Origin: Sandaracinaceae bacterium
GTDB lineage: Bacteria; Myxococcota_A; Polyangia; Polyangiales; Sandaracinaceae
Direction: 5' to 3'
Length of the DNA: 51,056 nt
Assembly (NCBI GenBank): GCA_019637095.1
Contig: JAHBWG010000071.1
Span: 1-51,056 of the forward strand
Shown: positions 42,901-51,056 of the stretch, piece by piece
How positions within the stretch are numbered: the first letter of the stretch is position 1
Layout: every line of letters begins with the position of its first letter
The notes under the pieces: generated by a model
Seen by the model: the letters and a program-made list of their open reading frames with translations, nothing else
Told to the model about the DNA's origin: nothing
Database searches by the model: none
Translations under genes and position numbers: made by a program

Positions 42901-44135
42901 GCCGTCGCGTCGCCATGCGAGTGCTCTACCGCGTCGCCGAGGAGGGCGCGTACGCCGCCGTCGCGCTCGACGCGGAGCTCCGCCGCGCGGGCCTGCGCGG
43001 CTCGGACGCGGCGCTCGCGACCGAGATCGTGTACGGCGCGCTGCGCGCGCTGCCCGCGATCGACGCGGCGCTCGACGCGCGGCTGCGCTCGCCCTCGACG
43101 ACGGACCCGCTCCTGCGCGCGGCGCTGCGCGTCGGCGCGTACCAGCTCCTCTACCTCGACCGCGTCCCCGCGCACGCGGCGGTCGGCGAGACGGTCACCG
43201 CGTGCCGCGAGGCGCGCGGCGCCAAGCTCGCGGGCGTCGCGAACGCGGTGCTGCGCCGCCTCGCGCGCGAGCGCCCGGCGGTGCCCGCGACCGCGTCGCT
43301 CATGCTGCCCGCGTGGATCGAGCGGTGCGTGCGCGACGGCCTGGGCGAGCCGCGCGCGGACGTGTTCCTCGGTCCGCGCCGGCTCCCGCCGCCGCTCGGG
43401 CTGCGCTTCGCCGAGCCGCCCGACGACGCGGCGCTCGCGGCGCTCGCGGCGGCCGGCGGCGAGGCGACGCGGAGCGCGCTCGCGCCGCGCGGCGTCGCGG
43501 TGCGCGGCGTGGGCGACCCGCGCGCGCTCCCGGGCTACGCGGAGGGCCGCTTCAGCGTGCAGGAGCTCGGCGCGCAGCTCGTCGTCGCGCGGGCGGGCGC
43601 GCAGCCCGGCGAGCGCGTCGCCGATCTCTGCGCGGGCCACGGGACCAAGACGCTCGCGCTCGCGGAGGAGGTCGGCCCGAGCGGCCGCGTCGTCGCGGTC
43701 GACCTCTACGAGGAGAAGCTCGCGCGGCTCGAGCTCGAGCGCGCGCGGCTCGGCATCGCGGCCGAGCGCGTCGAGGCGCGCGCGGTCGATCTGACGCGCG
43801 GGCTCGGCGGCCTCGCGCCCAAGAGCTTCGATCGCGTGCTGCTCGACGCGCCGTGCACGGGCCTCGGGACGATCCACCGGCGCCCCGAGCTCGCGCTGCG
43901 CCTGCGGCCCGAGGACCCGGCGCGCCTGGGCGGGCTCGCGCGCGCGCTCGCGCTCCGCGCCGCCGAGCTCGTGCGCGACGGCGGCACGCTCGTCCTCGCG
44001 ACGTGCTCGGCCGCGCGCGAAGAGGGCCCCGCGCTCGCCGACGCGCTCGGCTCGCCGGCCGCGTCCGTCGACGTCGTCGGCCCGTGGCTCGGCGAGGAGC
44101 TCGACGTCTACCACGTGCTCACGTGGCGCCGGTGA
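42897..44135 (+). CDS. rsmB: 16S rRNA (cytosine-967-C5)-methyltransferase
   Basis: A 412-residue RsmB/Sun protein. It has an N-terminal NusB-like helical domain (about 1-130) and a Rossmann methyltransferase domain (about 220-412). SAM motif I is VADLCAGHGTKTLALAEE, the catalytic nucleophile is C370 in the ATCS block, and the second conserved Cys is C320 in DAPCTGLGT. It methylates C967 of 16S rRNA. GTG 42897 overlaps the rseP stop, so translation is coupled. Length is slightly short for the family, mainly in the linker. Confidence 0.9.
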   Translation: MSRRVAMRVLYRVAEEGAYAAVALDAELRRAGLRGSDAALATEIVYGALRALPAIDAALDARLRSPSTTDPLLRAALRVGAYQLLYLDRVPAHAAVGETVTACREARGAKLAGVANAVLRRLARERPAVPATASLMLPAWIERCVRDGLGEPRADVFLGPRRLPPPLGLRFAEPPDDAALAALAAAGGEATRSALAPRGVAVRGVGDPRALPGYAEGRFSVQELGAQLVVARAGAQPGERVADLCAGHGTKTLALAEEVGPSGRVVAVDLYEEKLARLELERARLGIAAERVEARAVDLTRGLGGLAPKSFDRVLLDAPCTGLGTIHRRPELALRLRPEDPARLGGLARALALRAAELVRDGGTLVLATCSAAREEGPALADALGSPAASVDVVGPWLGEELDVYHVLTWRR

Positions 44136-44176
44136 CCACCGCGTCACGGTCCGTCCCCGGTGGAATGTATCCTCGC

Positions 44177-44204
44177 TTGACAGGGGGGGGCTCGGTGCTA
44201 GCTT
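44177..44204 (+). promoter_or_regulatory. Sigma-70 promoter of the tRNA-Pro gene
   Basis: A consensus -35 TTGACA (44177-44182) and an extended -10 (TGC then TAGCTT at 44199-44204) are separated by 16 bases that include an eight-G run. Transcription should begin near 44211, about 13 bases before the tRNA. Confidence 0.75.
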
Positions 44205-44223
44205 CCCGGCCGTTTTCTCACCG

Positions 44224-44297
<74 letters not shown>

Positions 44298-44379
44298 GTG
44301 CTCTTCCCTTCCCGACGACCTCCTCTCTGACGACCTGCCTCACCGGCACCGCCGGGGGCCGAGTCCCGAAGGGCTGACG

Positions 44380-44988
44380 ATGGCCAAAGCCATTCCCGCG
44401 GTGCGGGTGCTCGTTGTCGACGACGACCCTGCGATCTGTGACTACATGGAGACCTTCCTCGCGAAGGACGGCTTCGAGGTCACCGCGCGCACCGACCCGA
44501 AGATGGTCGAACGGGAGATCCGCGAGGGCGGCTATCACATCGTGGTGCTCGACCTGATGATGCCCGGCATGGACGGCATCGAGGTCCTCGAGCGCATCCG
44601 CAAGATCGACTCGGACGTCGCGGTGATCATCTTCACCGGCTTCCCGTCGCTCGAGACGGCGGTGAGCTCGATCAAGCTCGACGCGGCGGACTACCTGAAG
44701 AAGCCCTTCAATCCCGACGAGTTCCGCGAGGTGCTCGAGCGGGTGATGAAGAAGAAGGGCCTCGCCCGCACGCCCGAAGAGAGCCTGCACAAGTACATCG
44801 GCGAGACGATCCGCAACCTCCGCAAGGGGCGCGGGCTCACGCTCAAGCAGATGTCGCGGCGCACCTCGCTGAGCGTGTCGCTCCTCTCGCAGATCGAGCG
44901 CGCCGAGTCGAGCGCGTCGATCAGCTCGCTCTACAAGATCGCGTCGGCGCTCGAGGTCCACATCGCCGAGCTCTTCGGCGACTTCTGA
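44380..44988 (+). CDS. Response regulator fused to XRE-type helix-turn-helix
   Basis: A 202-residue protein. The receiver domain (about 7-125) is complete: acidic pair D14-D15, phosphoacceptor D58 (HIVVLDLMMPGMDG), Thr in IIFTGFPS and Lys in YLKKPFNPDEF. A short linker leads to a Cro/CI-type helix-turn-helix (about 138-200; IRNLRKGRGLTLKQMSRRTS, then VSLLSQIERAESSASISSLY). The XRE output domain is uncommon for a response regulator. No histidine kinase is adjacent, so the partner is elsewhere. The gene lies 82 bases after the tRNA. Confidence 0.88.
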   Translation: MAKAIPAVRVLVVDDDPAICDYMETFLAKDGFEVTARTDPKMVEREIREGGYHIVVLDLMMPGMDGIEVLERIRKIDSDVAVIIFTGFPSLETAVSSIKLDAADYLKKPFNPDEFREVLERVMKKKGLARTPEESLHKYIGETIRNLRKGRGLTLKQMSRRTSLSVSLLSQIERAESSASISSLYKIASALEVHIAELFGDF

Positions 44989-44999
44989 GCGCGACGATC

Positions 45000-45905
45000 G
45001 TGCCCGCGATCGAGGGGCGCGCCGAGGACGACGGACAGACGCTGGCCGCGCACGTGCGGCGGCTCTGCGACGTGCCGTGGTCGCGCGCCAAGGCGCTCTG
45101 CGCGAGCGGGCGCGTGTGGCTCGACGGCGCGCGCGCCCTCGATCCGGCGCGCCGCGTCGCGGCGGGGTCGCTCGTGCGCATCGAGCCGGAGGCCAGGCGC
45201 GTGCGGCCCGGCGTGCTCGCGGACGAGGCGCTCGTGCACCTCGACGCGGAGCTCGTCGTCGTCGACAAGCCCGCGGGCACGCTGACCTTGCCGTTCGAGG
45301 GAGACGAGCGCGACACGCTGGTCCATCGCGTGCGCGCGCTGCTCCTGTCGCGCGCCGGCCGCAAGGGCGCGCGCGACCCGTTCGTCGGCGTCGTGCACCG
45401 GCTCGACAAGGACACCACCGGGGTCCTCGTCTTCGCGCGCACGATGGCGGCCAAGCGCGCGCTCGAGGCGCAGCTCCGCGCGCACACGATGGGCCGCCGC
45501 TACCTCGCGATCGCGCACGGCGCGCCACAGGCCACGACCCACACCAGCTGGATCGCGCGCGACCGTGGTGACGGCCTGCGCGGCTCGGTGCGCGACCCGC
45601 GCGACGCCAAGCGCAGCGTCACCCACGTCGAGGTGCTCGAGCGCCTCCGCGGCGCCAGCCTCGTCGCGTGCCGCCTCGAGACCGGCCGCCAGCACCAGAT
45701 CCGCATCCACCTCGCCGAGGCCGGCTGCCCGCTCGTCGGCGAGCGCGTCTACGTCCGCGACTACGACGGCCCGCGGATCGACGCCCCGCGCCCCATGCTC
45801 CACGCCGCCGAGCTCGCCCTCGACCACCCCCGCACCGGCGAGCGCGTCCGCTTCGAGCGCCCGCCCCCCGCGGACTTCCAGGCGACCCTCACCCGCTTGC
45901 GGTGA
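45000..45905 (+). CDS. RluA family pseudouridine synthase
   Basis: A 301-residue enzyme. It has an S4-like RNA-binding region (about 10-65) and a catalytic domain with HRLDKDTTG carrying the nucleophile D136. LETGRQHQIRIHLAEAGCPL and the C-terminal LHAAELALDHPRTGE motif are typical of RluA/RluC/RluD. It converts uridine to pseudouridine in rRNA or tRNA; the target position cannot be told from sequence. GTG 45000 lies 11 bases after the receiver-XRE gene. Its stop codon lies within the first unit of a direct repeat. Confidence 0.88.
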   Translation: MPAIEGRAEDDGQTLAAHVRRLCDVPWSRAKALCASGRVWLDGARALDPARRVAAGSLVRIEPEARRVRPGVLADEALVHLDAELVVVDKPAGTLTLPFEGDERDTLVHRVRALLLSRAGRKGARDPFVGVVHRLDKDTTGVLVFARTMAAKRALEAQLRAHTMGRRYLAIAHGAPQATTHTSWIARDRGDGLRGSVRDPRDAKRSVTHVEVLERLRGASLVACRLETGRQHQIRIHLAEAGCPLVGERVYVRDYDGPRIDAPRPMLHAAELALDHPRTGERVRFERPPPADFQATLTRLR

Positions 45906-45986
45906 GCGGGGACGATCCTCGTCATTTCGTCATTCGAAGGTGAGCGGGGTGAGCGGGGACGATCCTCGTCATCTCGTCATTCGAAG
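45902..45986. repeat. Two 38-bp direct repeats at the rluA-like 3' end (family C)
   Basis: Units 45902-45939 and 45949-45986 differ at a single base (T/C) and are separated by a 9-base partial third unit that repeats the GTGAGCGGG start. The first unit includes the pseudouridine synthase stop codon. The rest of the 45906-46099 gap, between convergent genes, shows no gene. Confidence 0.9.
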
Positions 45987-46099
45987 ATCGCATCGGCAGA
46001 AGCGTCGGGCGCGTGGTCGCTGGAACAGTGTCCACGCGGTTGACGACTTCGCGAGCGACGCGACGGATCCGCGATCCGGTGCTCGAATCGATGCTCTCG

Positions 46100-46675
46100 C
46101 TAGAACCGCCCCAGCACCGCGAGCCCGCCGCCCTCCGCGGTGGCGGTCGGGACGAAGGCCAGCGACGGCCCGGGACCCTCGAGCTCGCCATAGACCGTCA
46201 CGGTCTGGCGGAGCGAGACGCCGAGGATCAGCATCGTGAGGCCCGCGACCTGAAGGATCCCGTCGATCACGAGGTAGGGGCCCCATCCGTCGCGCTCCGA
46301 GGCCGGCTTGAGCGCGAGCTGGAGCCAGGGTCCCGCGAGCGGGATCACGCCCGCGAGCCGGAAGTCCGTCCACGCGCCGTCGCAGCGGCTGATGTTGCAC
46401 CCCGCCAGCGGGCTGATGAGGGCCGCGTGGACGAGCCAGCTCACCCCGAGCATCACGCCGCCGGCGATCGCGAGGCCGATGATCGGCCGCGTCTCCGTGC
46501 GCGGTGTGACCGGCGCGTAGACGGGCTGCGGCGCGTAGACGGGCTGCGGCGCGTAGACGGGCGCGTACACCGGCTGTGGCCCGACGACCGGCACCTGCTG
46601 CGCGGCGCAAGGCGCGCTCACGAGGACGACGCCGAGGGTGAGGACGAGGGCGAGCGCGAGCGCGCGGCGGGTCAT
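46100..46675 (-). CDS. Membrane protein of unknown function with YAP-rich repeat
   Basis: A 191-residue protein with a signal peptide or first helix (about 1-26), then a short tandem repeat of the type PVYAPQ (about 33-60). Two or three hydrophobic segments follow (about 65-90, 105-125 and 140-165). A Cys pair (GCNISRC) lies between the first two. No family is recognised; such repeats are common in myxobacterial envelope proteins. ATG 46675 follows an AGGGGG ribosome-binding site. The composition is typical of the host. Confidence 0.65.
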   Translation of the reverse strand: MTRRALALALVLTLGVVLVSAPCAAQQVPVVGPQPVYAPVYAPQPVYAPQPVYAPVTPRTETRPIIGLAIAGGVMLGVSWLVHAALISPLAGCNISRCDGAWTDFRLAGVIPLAGPWLQLALKPASERDGWGPYLVIDGILQVAGLTMLILGVSLRQTVTVYGELEGPGPSLAFVPTATAEGGGLAVLGRF

Positions 46676-46730
46676 CCCCCTGGGCGTGGCAACGAGGGTG
46701 CCAGCGTCCCGCGTCGATGGCGCCGCGCCG

Positions 46731-46785
46731 CGCGGTGTGGGACGCGACGCGACGGGTGTGGGGCTCCGTCCCATGGTCGGCGGGG
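46731..46785. repeat. Dispersed repeat family B, copy 1
   Basis: About 55 bases share a clear core with 47935-47988: GCGCGGTGTGGG, then ACGCGACGG, GTGTGGGGCTCC and a GGTC-CG end. It lies just upstream of the minus-strand membrane-protein gene. The hairpin seen in copy 2 is weakened here. The rest of 46676-46878 shows no gene. Confidence 0.6.
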
Positions 46786-46878
46786 AAAGAGGTGATGCGG
46801 GACGCCGTTCGCATCGTCCTCGGCCTCGTCGTGTCCCGGTCGACCACCGCTCGCGCCGAGCCGACCTCGCACCGTCGA

Positions 46879-47656
46879 TCACGGACCGCGGGTGGGCCCG
46901 GGCGCCGCGCCGCCCGACGTCGCCTGCGGCACCCACGCGAGCTCCTCGTCGATGCGCGTGACCAGCTCGTTCACGACCGCTTGCTCGGCCTCTCCGAGGC
47001 GCCACTCGTCATCGCAGATCCGCCCCACCACGCGGCTGGCCGTTCCCATGCGGCGCACGAGGTCGATCGAGATGACGAGCTCGTGCTCCCGCCACGCCGA
47101 GCGCACCGACGTCGACCGGATCTCCATCGGGTGGAGCACGCCGTCCGTCATCACCCCGACGAGGCAGCCCTCTGCGAGTCGGCGGACCGGCGCTGCGATC
47201 GTCATGAGCACGCGCCGGATCCTGCGCCGGCGCGGCGGCGAGCCGGAAGGTCCGCCCGTCGCTCTCGAACTGTGCGCGCACCACCCAGAGCTCCGAACCG
47301 TCGGAGCCCCTTCCGCGGACCCGCTCCACGCGCTCCGCCGGTCGCGTAGAGGGGACGCCCGCGCGGCTACCGCCCTCCGAGACGCTCCCGCTCGCGCGAG
47401 CCGCACCGCTCGCCGGATCCAAGGTGCAGTCGAGCTGGCTCGTCGCCCGGCCCGTCGAGACCGACGCGCACTGATAGCGCTCGCCGCGGCACTCGGCGAC
47501 CCAGCTCCGCGAGCTCAGGGTCCGGTGATCCTCGACGATGGTGATCTCCGAGGACCGGCACCCCGTCTGTGCTGCGGTGATGCTCTGCAGCGATGCGCAT
47601 CCGCCGGTGAGGAGGACCACGACCCACGGCGTGAGCGGACGGCTGCGCGCGAACAT
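46879..47656 (-). pseudogene. Lipoprotein gene with an apparent frameshift
   Basis: The first part starts at ATG 47656 and encodes a lipoprotein (lipobox TGGC, then SEITIVEDHRTLSSRSWVAE and RYQCASVSTGRATSQLDC) to about base 47230. After that, its frame turns into Arg/Gly/Pro-rich shadow sequence. Good coding character resumes in another minus frame (VLMTIAAPVRRLAEGCLVG, later LGEAEQAVVNELVTRIDEEL) and ends at 46879. A single indel near 47210-47240 would rejoin them into about 258 residues. This is a true mutation or a sequencing error; the protein family is not known. Confidence 0.6.
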
Positions 47657-47799
47657 GGGCTCTCGTACGATGCGACGTCGCAACGACGCAAGTCGCGCGT
47701 GTGGCGAGCGGCTCACGCTGGGCTGGCGCTGGGCCGAGCGCGTCGCGCTCGACCGCGAGCGGCGCGCGCGTCGCCTCCAGCCGGGGCGCGTCGCGCGGC

Positions 47800-47935
47800 A
47801 GTAGGGGTCGAACAGATCGTCGAGCGAGCGCGGGAGCGCCTCGCGCGGGATCATCTCGAAGCCCGCGCGCTCCGAGAGGACCGAGATCTCGCGGATCACC
47901 GAGCCGCCGGGCTCGAACGCGTCGGTATACGCGGC
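47800..47935 (-). pseudogene. Gene remnant
   Basis: A minus-strand stretch of about 45 codons has strong third-position GC and protein-like composition (SVIREISVLSERAGFEMIPR, then SLDDLFDPYC). It has no start, and coding character jumps to another frame near 47800 (PRLEATRAPLAVERDALGPA). It looks like the remains of a decayed gene. Its upstream edge is repeat B copy 2. Apart from this remnant and that repeat, nothing is seen in 47657-48053. Confidence 0.4.
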
Positions 47936-47988
47936 GCGGTGTGGGCCGGGACGCGACGGGGTGTGGGGCTCCACCCCACGGTCCGCCG
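47935..47988. repeat. Dispersed repeat family B, copy 2
   Basis: This copy matches the core of 46731-46785. A short hairpin (GTGGGG pairing with CCCCAC around a 5-base loop, about 47963-47979) is intact here. It separates the gene remnant from the plus-strand kinase gene and may overlap the kinase promoter region. Confidence 0.55.
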
Positions 47989-48053
47989 AGCGGGCGGGGC
48001 GGCGAGGGCGCCGCGCGTCCTCTGGTCCGAGGCTTGCCGGAGCATCGCCTGCG

Positions 48054-49778
48054 ATGGCTGCGTCCTCCACGCGAACCGATCCCGACCCGCTCGTCGGCAC
48101 CACGATCGACGGAGCCTACGAGATCGTCGGTGTGATCGGCGGCGGCGGGGCGGGCGTCGTCTACGAGGCGCGGCAGCGCCGCGTGGGGCGCGCCGTGGCG
48201 GTGAAGGTGCTGCGGCCGAACTTCGCGGCGAACGCCCAGGAGATCAAGCGGTTCAAGCGCGAAGCGCTCGCGATCGGCCGGCTCGGCCACCCGAGCATCG
48301 TGGAGCTCTACGACGTCGGCCGCCTCGCGGACGGACGGCCGTACCTCGTGATGCCGAGGCTCCGAGGCAAGGACCTCGGCAGGCTGCTGCGCGAAGGAGG
48401 TCGGATGAGCGCCTCGCGCGTCGTCGAGCTCCTCGCGGGGCCCGCGGCCGCGCTCGATCTCGTCCACCACGCGGGGATGCTGCACCGCGACGTGAAGCCG
48501 GCGAACCTGATCCTCGAGACGCTCGCGGACGGGCAGGAGCTCGTCAAGCTCGTGGACTTCGGGCACGCCTCGCTCCTCGACCCGGCCGCGCCCCGGCTCA
48601 CGCGCGAGGGCTACGCGGTGGGCACGGCCTGGTACCTCGCGCCGGAGGTCGCGTCCGGCGAGCGCGCCGATCGCCGCGCCGACGTGTACTCGCTCGCGTG
48701 CACGATGTTCGAGCTGCTCGCGGGCGAGGTCCCGATCGACGCGCCCGCGCCCCTCGACCTGCTCGTGAAGAAGACGCAGCGCGACGCGCCGCGCCTCGAG
48801 GCGCTGGGCGTCGCCGTGCCGCCGGGCGTCGGTGAGGCGATCGCCAGAGGGCTCGCCCGCGCGCCCGAGGACCGACAGCCCTCGGCCGGCGCGCTGCTCG
48901 GCGACGTGCGCCGCGCGCTCGGGATGGACGCGCCGCGCGCCCCGGTGGCGATCGGCGCGCAGCCCAGCGTCATCGTGGCAGAGGACGCGCGGCCGGGCCG
49001 GCGCTCGCCGCAGCGCGCGCTCGCGACCGAGGTCGACCGCCCCGCGGTGGCCGGGGCCCTCGGTGCGCGCGAGCCCGCCACGCGCGAGGGCGCACACGGC
49101 GGGCCGGCGCCCGAGGCGCAGCAGAGCGCGGCGCAGCAGAGCGCGGCGCAGCAGAGCGAGGCGATCGAGCTGCCGCTCACGCGCACGCCGCGGCGCGCGC
49201 TCGTCGCGCTCGCGGTCGCCGGGCTCGCGGCCGTCCTCGCGATCGCCGGCTGGCGCGCGTGGCCTCCCGAGCCGCCGGCGCCGCAGGACGGCGGCGCGCC
49301 CACCGAGCCGCCCGCGCCGATGCCCGCGCTCGGCGAGCCGGCCGCGGCCGCGGGTGCGCAAGAGACATTGCTCGGTGCGATCGAGGACGGCGTCGCGCTC
49401 GGCCTGGACTACGACCCACGTGAGCCCGGCGCCGCGCGCGGGCGACGGGCGGCGCTCGCCTCGGTCGCGCACGGGCCGCTCCCCGGCTCGCCGGAGGGGC
49501 TCGCGCACGTCGCCCCCGAGGACGGCGACGGCGCCGCGGCGCTCACGCGACAGGGCCTGCAGGCGCTCGTGGAGGGCCGCGTGCCCGCGGCGATCCGGCG
49601 CTTCGAGGCGGCGACCGCGATCGCACCCGATCACGCCCCGGCGTGGCGCGGGCTCGGCGTCGCCCACCAGCGCGTCGGCCGGACCGCCGAGGCCCGCCGC
49701 GCGTTCGAGCGCTACCTCGCGCTCGCGCCCGACGCGCCCGACGCCGCCGCGATCCGCGAGCGCATGGGGGCGCGATGA
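48054..49778 (+). CDS. Transmembrane Hanks-type Ser/Thr kinase with TPR tail
   Basis: A 574-residue protein. The kinase domain (about 20-280) has IGGGGAGVVYEA as a variant P-loop, the AVAVKVL lysine, HRDVKPANL and VDFGHA. A disordered linker (about 285-375) contains three 12-bp repeats encoding AQQS units. One transmembrane helix lies near 383-402, and an outer part with a TPR motif (about 500-570, ALVEGRVPAAIRRFEAATAI, then RGLGVAHQRVGRTAEARRAF) follows. It is a typical myxobacterial receptor kinase. ATG 48054 begins a natural N-terminus. Its stop overlaps the next kinase (ATGA). Confidence 0.88.
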   Translation: MAASSTRTDPDPLVGTTIDGAYEIVGVIGGGGAGVVYEARQRRVGRAVAVKVLRPNFAANAQEIKRFKREALAIGRLGHPSIVELYDVGRLADGRPYLVMPRLRGKDLGRLLREGGRMSASRVVELLAGPAAALDLVHHAGMLHRDVKPANLILETLADGQELVKLVDFGHASLLDPAAPRLTREGYAVGTAWYLAPEVASGERADRRADVYSLACTMFELLAGEVPIDAPAPLDLLVKKTQRDAPRLEALGVAVPPGVGEAIARGLARAPEDRQPSAGALLGDVRRALGMDAPRAPVAIGAQPSVIVAEDARPGRRSPQRALATEVDRPAVAGALGAREPATREGAHGGPAPEAQQSAAQQSAAQQSEAIELPLTRTPRRALVALAVAGLAAVLAIAGWRAWPPEPPAPQDGGAPTEPPAPMPALGEPAAAAGAQETLLGAIEDGVALGLDYDPREPGAARGRRAALASVAHGPLPGSPEGLAHVAPEDGDGAAALTRQGLQALVEGRVPAAIRRFEAATAIAPDHAPAWRGLGVAHQRVGRTAEARRAFERYLALAPDAPDAAAIRERMGAR

Positions 49779-51056
49779 GCGAGCCCGCGCCCGAGCTCGA
49801 GGGCGACGCGCCGGATCCGCTCCTCGGGGCGATCCTCGGCGGTCGCTACCGCATCCTCGAGCGCCTCGGGGAGGGCGGGATGGGCGCCGTGTACCGCGCG
49901 GAGCACCTCGAGCTCGAGCGCGAGGTCGCGGTCAAGACGCTCGCGCCCGAGCTCTCGACGCGCCCCGTCAACGTCGAGCGCTTCCAGCGCGAGGCGCGCA
50001 CCGCGAGCAAGATCGGGCACCCGAACATCGTCGACGTGTTCGACCTCGGGCGCGCCGCGGACGGCACCCCTTACCTCGTCATGGAGCGGCTCGAGGGGCG
50101 CGACCTCGACGAGGAGCTCGCCGCGACGGACGGGACGCTCCCGCCGGCGCGCGTGATCGAGGTGCTGCGCCCGGTCGCGAGCGCGCTCGACGCGTGCCAC
50201 GCGCGCGGCGTGATCCACCGCGACGTCAAGCCTTCGAACATCTTCCTCGCGCGCCTCGGCGACGGGAGCCTGTCGCCCAAGGTCGTCGACTTCGGGCTCG
50301 CGATGCTCACGAGCACGGACGCGCGCCTGACGCAGGCGGGCTACCTGTCGGGCACGCCGCACTACCTGCCGCCCGAGGCCGCCCACGGCGACCTCCCGGG
50401 GGCGGCGGGTGACGTCTACGCGCTCGCGACGATCGCCTTCGAGGCGCTGTGCGGGGCGCTGCCGTTCGACGCGGAGAACCCGAACGGGGTCCTCGTGCAG
50501 AAGGTCACGATGGATCCGCCGCGGATGGCGGAGGTCGCGGGCGGTGAGTTCCCCGAGGCGGTCGAGCTCGTCCTCCAGCGCGGGCTCCATCCCGAGCCGG
50601 CGAAGCGGTACGCGACCGCGACGGAGCTCGTCGACGAGCTCGCGCGCGCGATCGGCGAGAGCTCCGCGGCGTGGGGTCCCGGCGCGGGCGGCGCGGCGCG
50701 GCCCCGGCTCACGTACGAGGAGTACCGCAACCTATCGCGCGCAAAGGTCTCTGCGGTGCGCGAGCTCGAGGCGTCGGCGCCGCCGCCGGCGCGTCCCGCG
50801 GCGAGCCGCGCTCCGCTCTTCGCCGCGCTCGCGGGGGCTCTCGCCGTCAGCGCCGTGCTCGCGCTGGGCCTGTTCGCTTGGTGGGGCGCGGCCGAGCCGG
50901 CGCCACCGATCGCGCCCGCGACGCCGCCGCCTGTTGCCGCGCCCGATCCGACCCCGCCGGCGCCGATCGAGCGCGAGCCGCCGCGCGGGGAGGAGCCGCC
51001 GGTGATCGCGCCGCCGCCCGTGGTCGAGGAGGCGGTCGCGCCGGACGCCGTCGCGG
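49775..51056 (+). CDS. Hanks-type Ser/Thr kinase, cut by the window edge
   Basis: The first 427 codons are present with no stop before the window end. The kinase domain (about 24-290) is canonical: GEGGMGAVYRAEH, VAVKTL, HRDVKPSNIFL, DFGLAML and a GTPHYLPPEA activation segment. A transmembrane helix follows near 350-372, then a Pro/Ala/Glu-rich stretch running off the edge. ATG 49775 overlaps the previous kinase stop, so both are translated from one mRNA and may phosphorylate each other or a common substrate. Confidence 0.9.
   Translation, partial: MSEPAPELEGDAPDPLLGAILGGRYRILERLGEGGMGAVYRAEHLELEREVAVKTLAPELSTRPVNVERFQREARTASKIGHPNIVDVFDLGRAADGTPYLVMERLEGRDLDEELAATDGTLPPARVIEVLRPVASALDACHARGVIHRDVKPSNIFLARLGDGSLSPKVVDFGLAMLTSTDARLTQAGYLSGTPHYLPPEAAHGDLPGAAGDVYALATIAFEALCGALPFDAENPNGVLVQKVTMDPPRMAEVAGGEFPEAVELVLQRGLHPEPAKRYATATELVDELARAIGESSAAWGPGAGGAARPRLTYEEYRNLSRAKVSAVRELEASAPPPARPAASRAPLFAALAGALAVSAVLALGLFAWWGAAEPAPPIAPATPPPVAAPDPTPPAPIEREPPRGEEPPVIAPPPVVEEAVAPDAVA

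Noticed and set aside
46892-48053. Plus-strand open frames leading into the kinase gene
   Set aside because: They are shadows of the minus-strand lipoprotein and remnant; kinase homology begins only after ATG 48054.
49115-49170. Tandem 12-bp repeats as a possible CRISPR or VNTR array
   Set aside because: They are in-frame AQQS-coding repeats in the disordered linker of a kinase.

Overview
The window is very GC-rich (well above 70% by eye) and nearly every codon ends in G or C. GTG starts are common, and neighbouring genes very often overlap by four bases (GTGA or ATGA). The gene content points to a myxobacterium, most likely of the Polyangiales/Sandaracinaceae type: Hanks-type kinases, an AgmX/PglI-like lipoprotein, a DUF2378-like protein, a FecR/LysM protein, Tat-exported lipoproteins and an FHA-GGDEF protein. 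This is inferred from protein families, since no rRNA is present. No prophage, IS element or CRISPR array was found.

Layout. Bases 1-314 hold a hairpin and a 66-bp tandem duplication. From 0.3 to 7.9 kb there is a purple-acid-phosphatase-like lipoprotein, a polysaccharide deacetylase, a hydrolase/ECF sigma/anti-sigma-like operon, a divergent KAS III enzyme and a TetR regulator. Two copies of a multi-hairpin repeat lie in the convergent gaps at 3350-3600 and 6856-7160. From 8.2 to 19.0 kb is the most notable locus. A MarR (EctR/CosR-like) regulator precedes a coupled nine-gene run: aspartokinase, ectA, ectB, ectC, a metal-ligand-less M24 protein of the ectoine-hydrolase type, a three-gene TRAP transporter and a second EctB-like transaminase. 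A convergent aldehyde dehydrogenase follows. Ectoine synthesis, uptake and breakdown genes thus appear to share one transcript; the deacetylase DoeB is not here.

From 19 to 31 kb are an M23 peptidase, a Tat-exported flavin amine oxidase, a cyclase/kinase/FecR-LysM signalling operon, a TetR gene with twin operators, a diheme cytochrome c fused to rhodanese, an esterase and a DUF2378-like protein. From 31.2 to 34.4 kb are a cNMP-binding protein, a fused HydB-HydG and the small subunit of a group 3b [NiFe] (sulf)hydrogenase. The catalytic large subunit is missing, and a lower-GC toxin-antitoxin pair lies where it would be expected. A YdcF protein and a 4-hydroxybutyryl-CoA dehydratase-like enzyme follow.

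From 37.3 to 46 kb are envelope lipoproteins, a Gre-domain protein, serine acetyltransferase, FHA-GGDEF, RseP, RsmB, tRNA-Pro(CGG) with a clear promoter, a receiver-XRE fusion and an RluA-type pseudouridine synthase. From 46 to 48 kb the region is rich in repeats and decayed genes. The window ends in two coupled Ser/Thr kinases, the second cut by the window edge.
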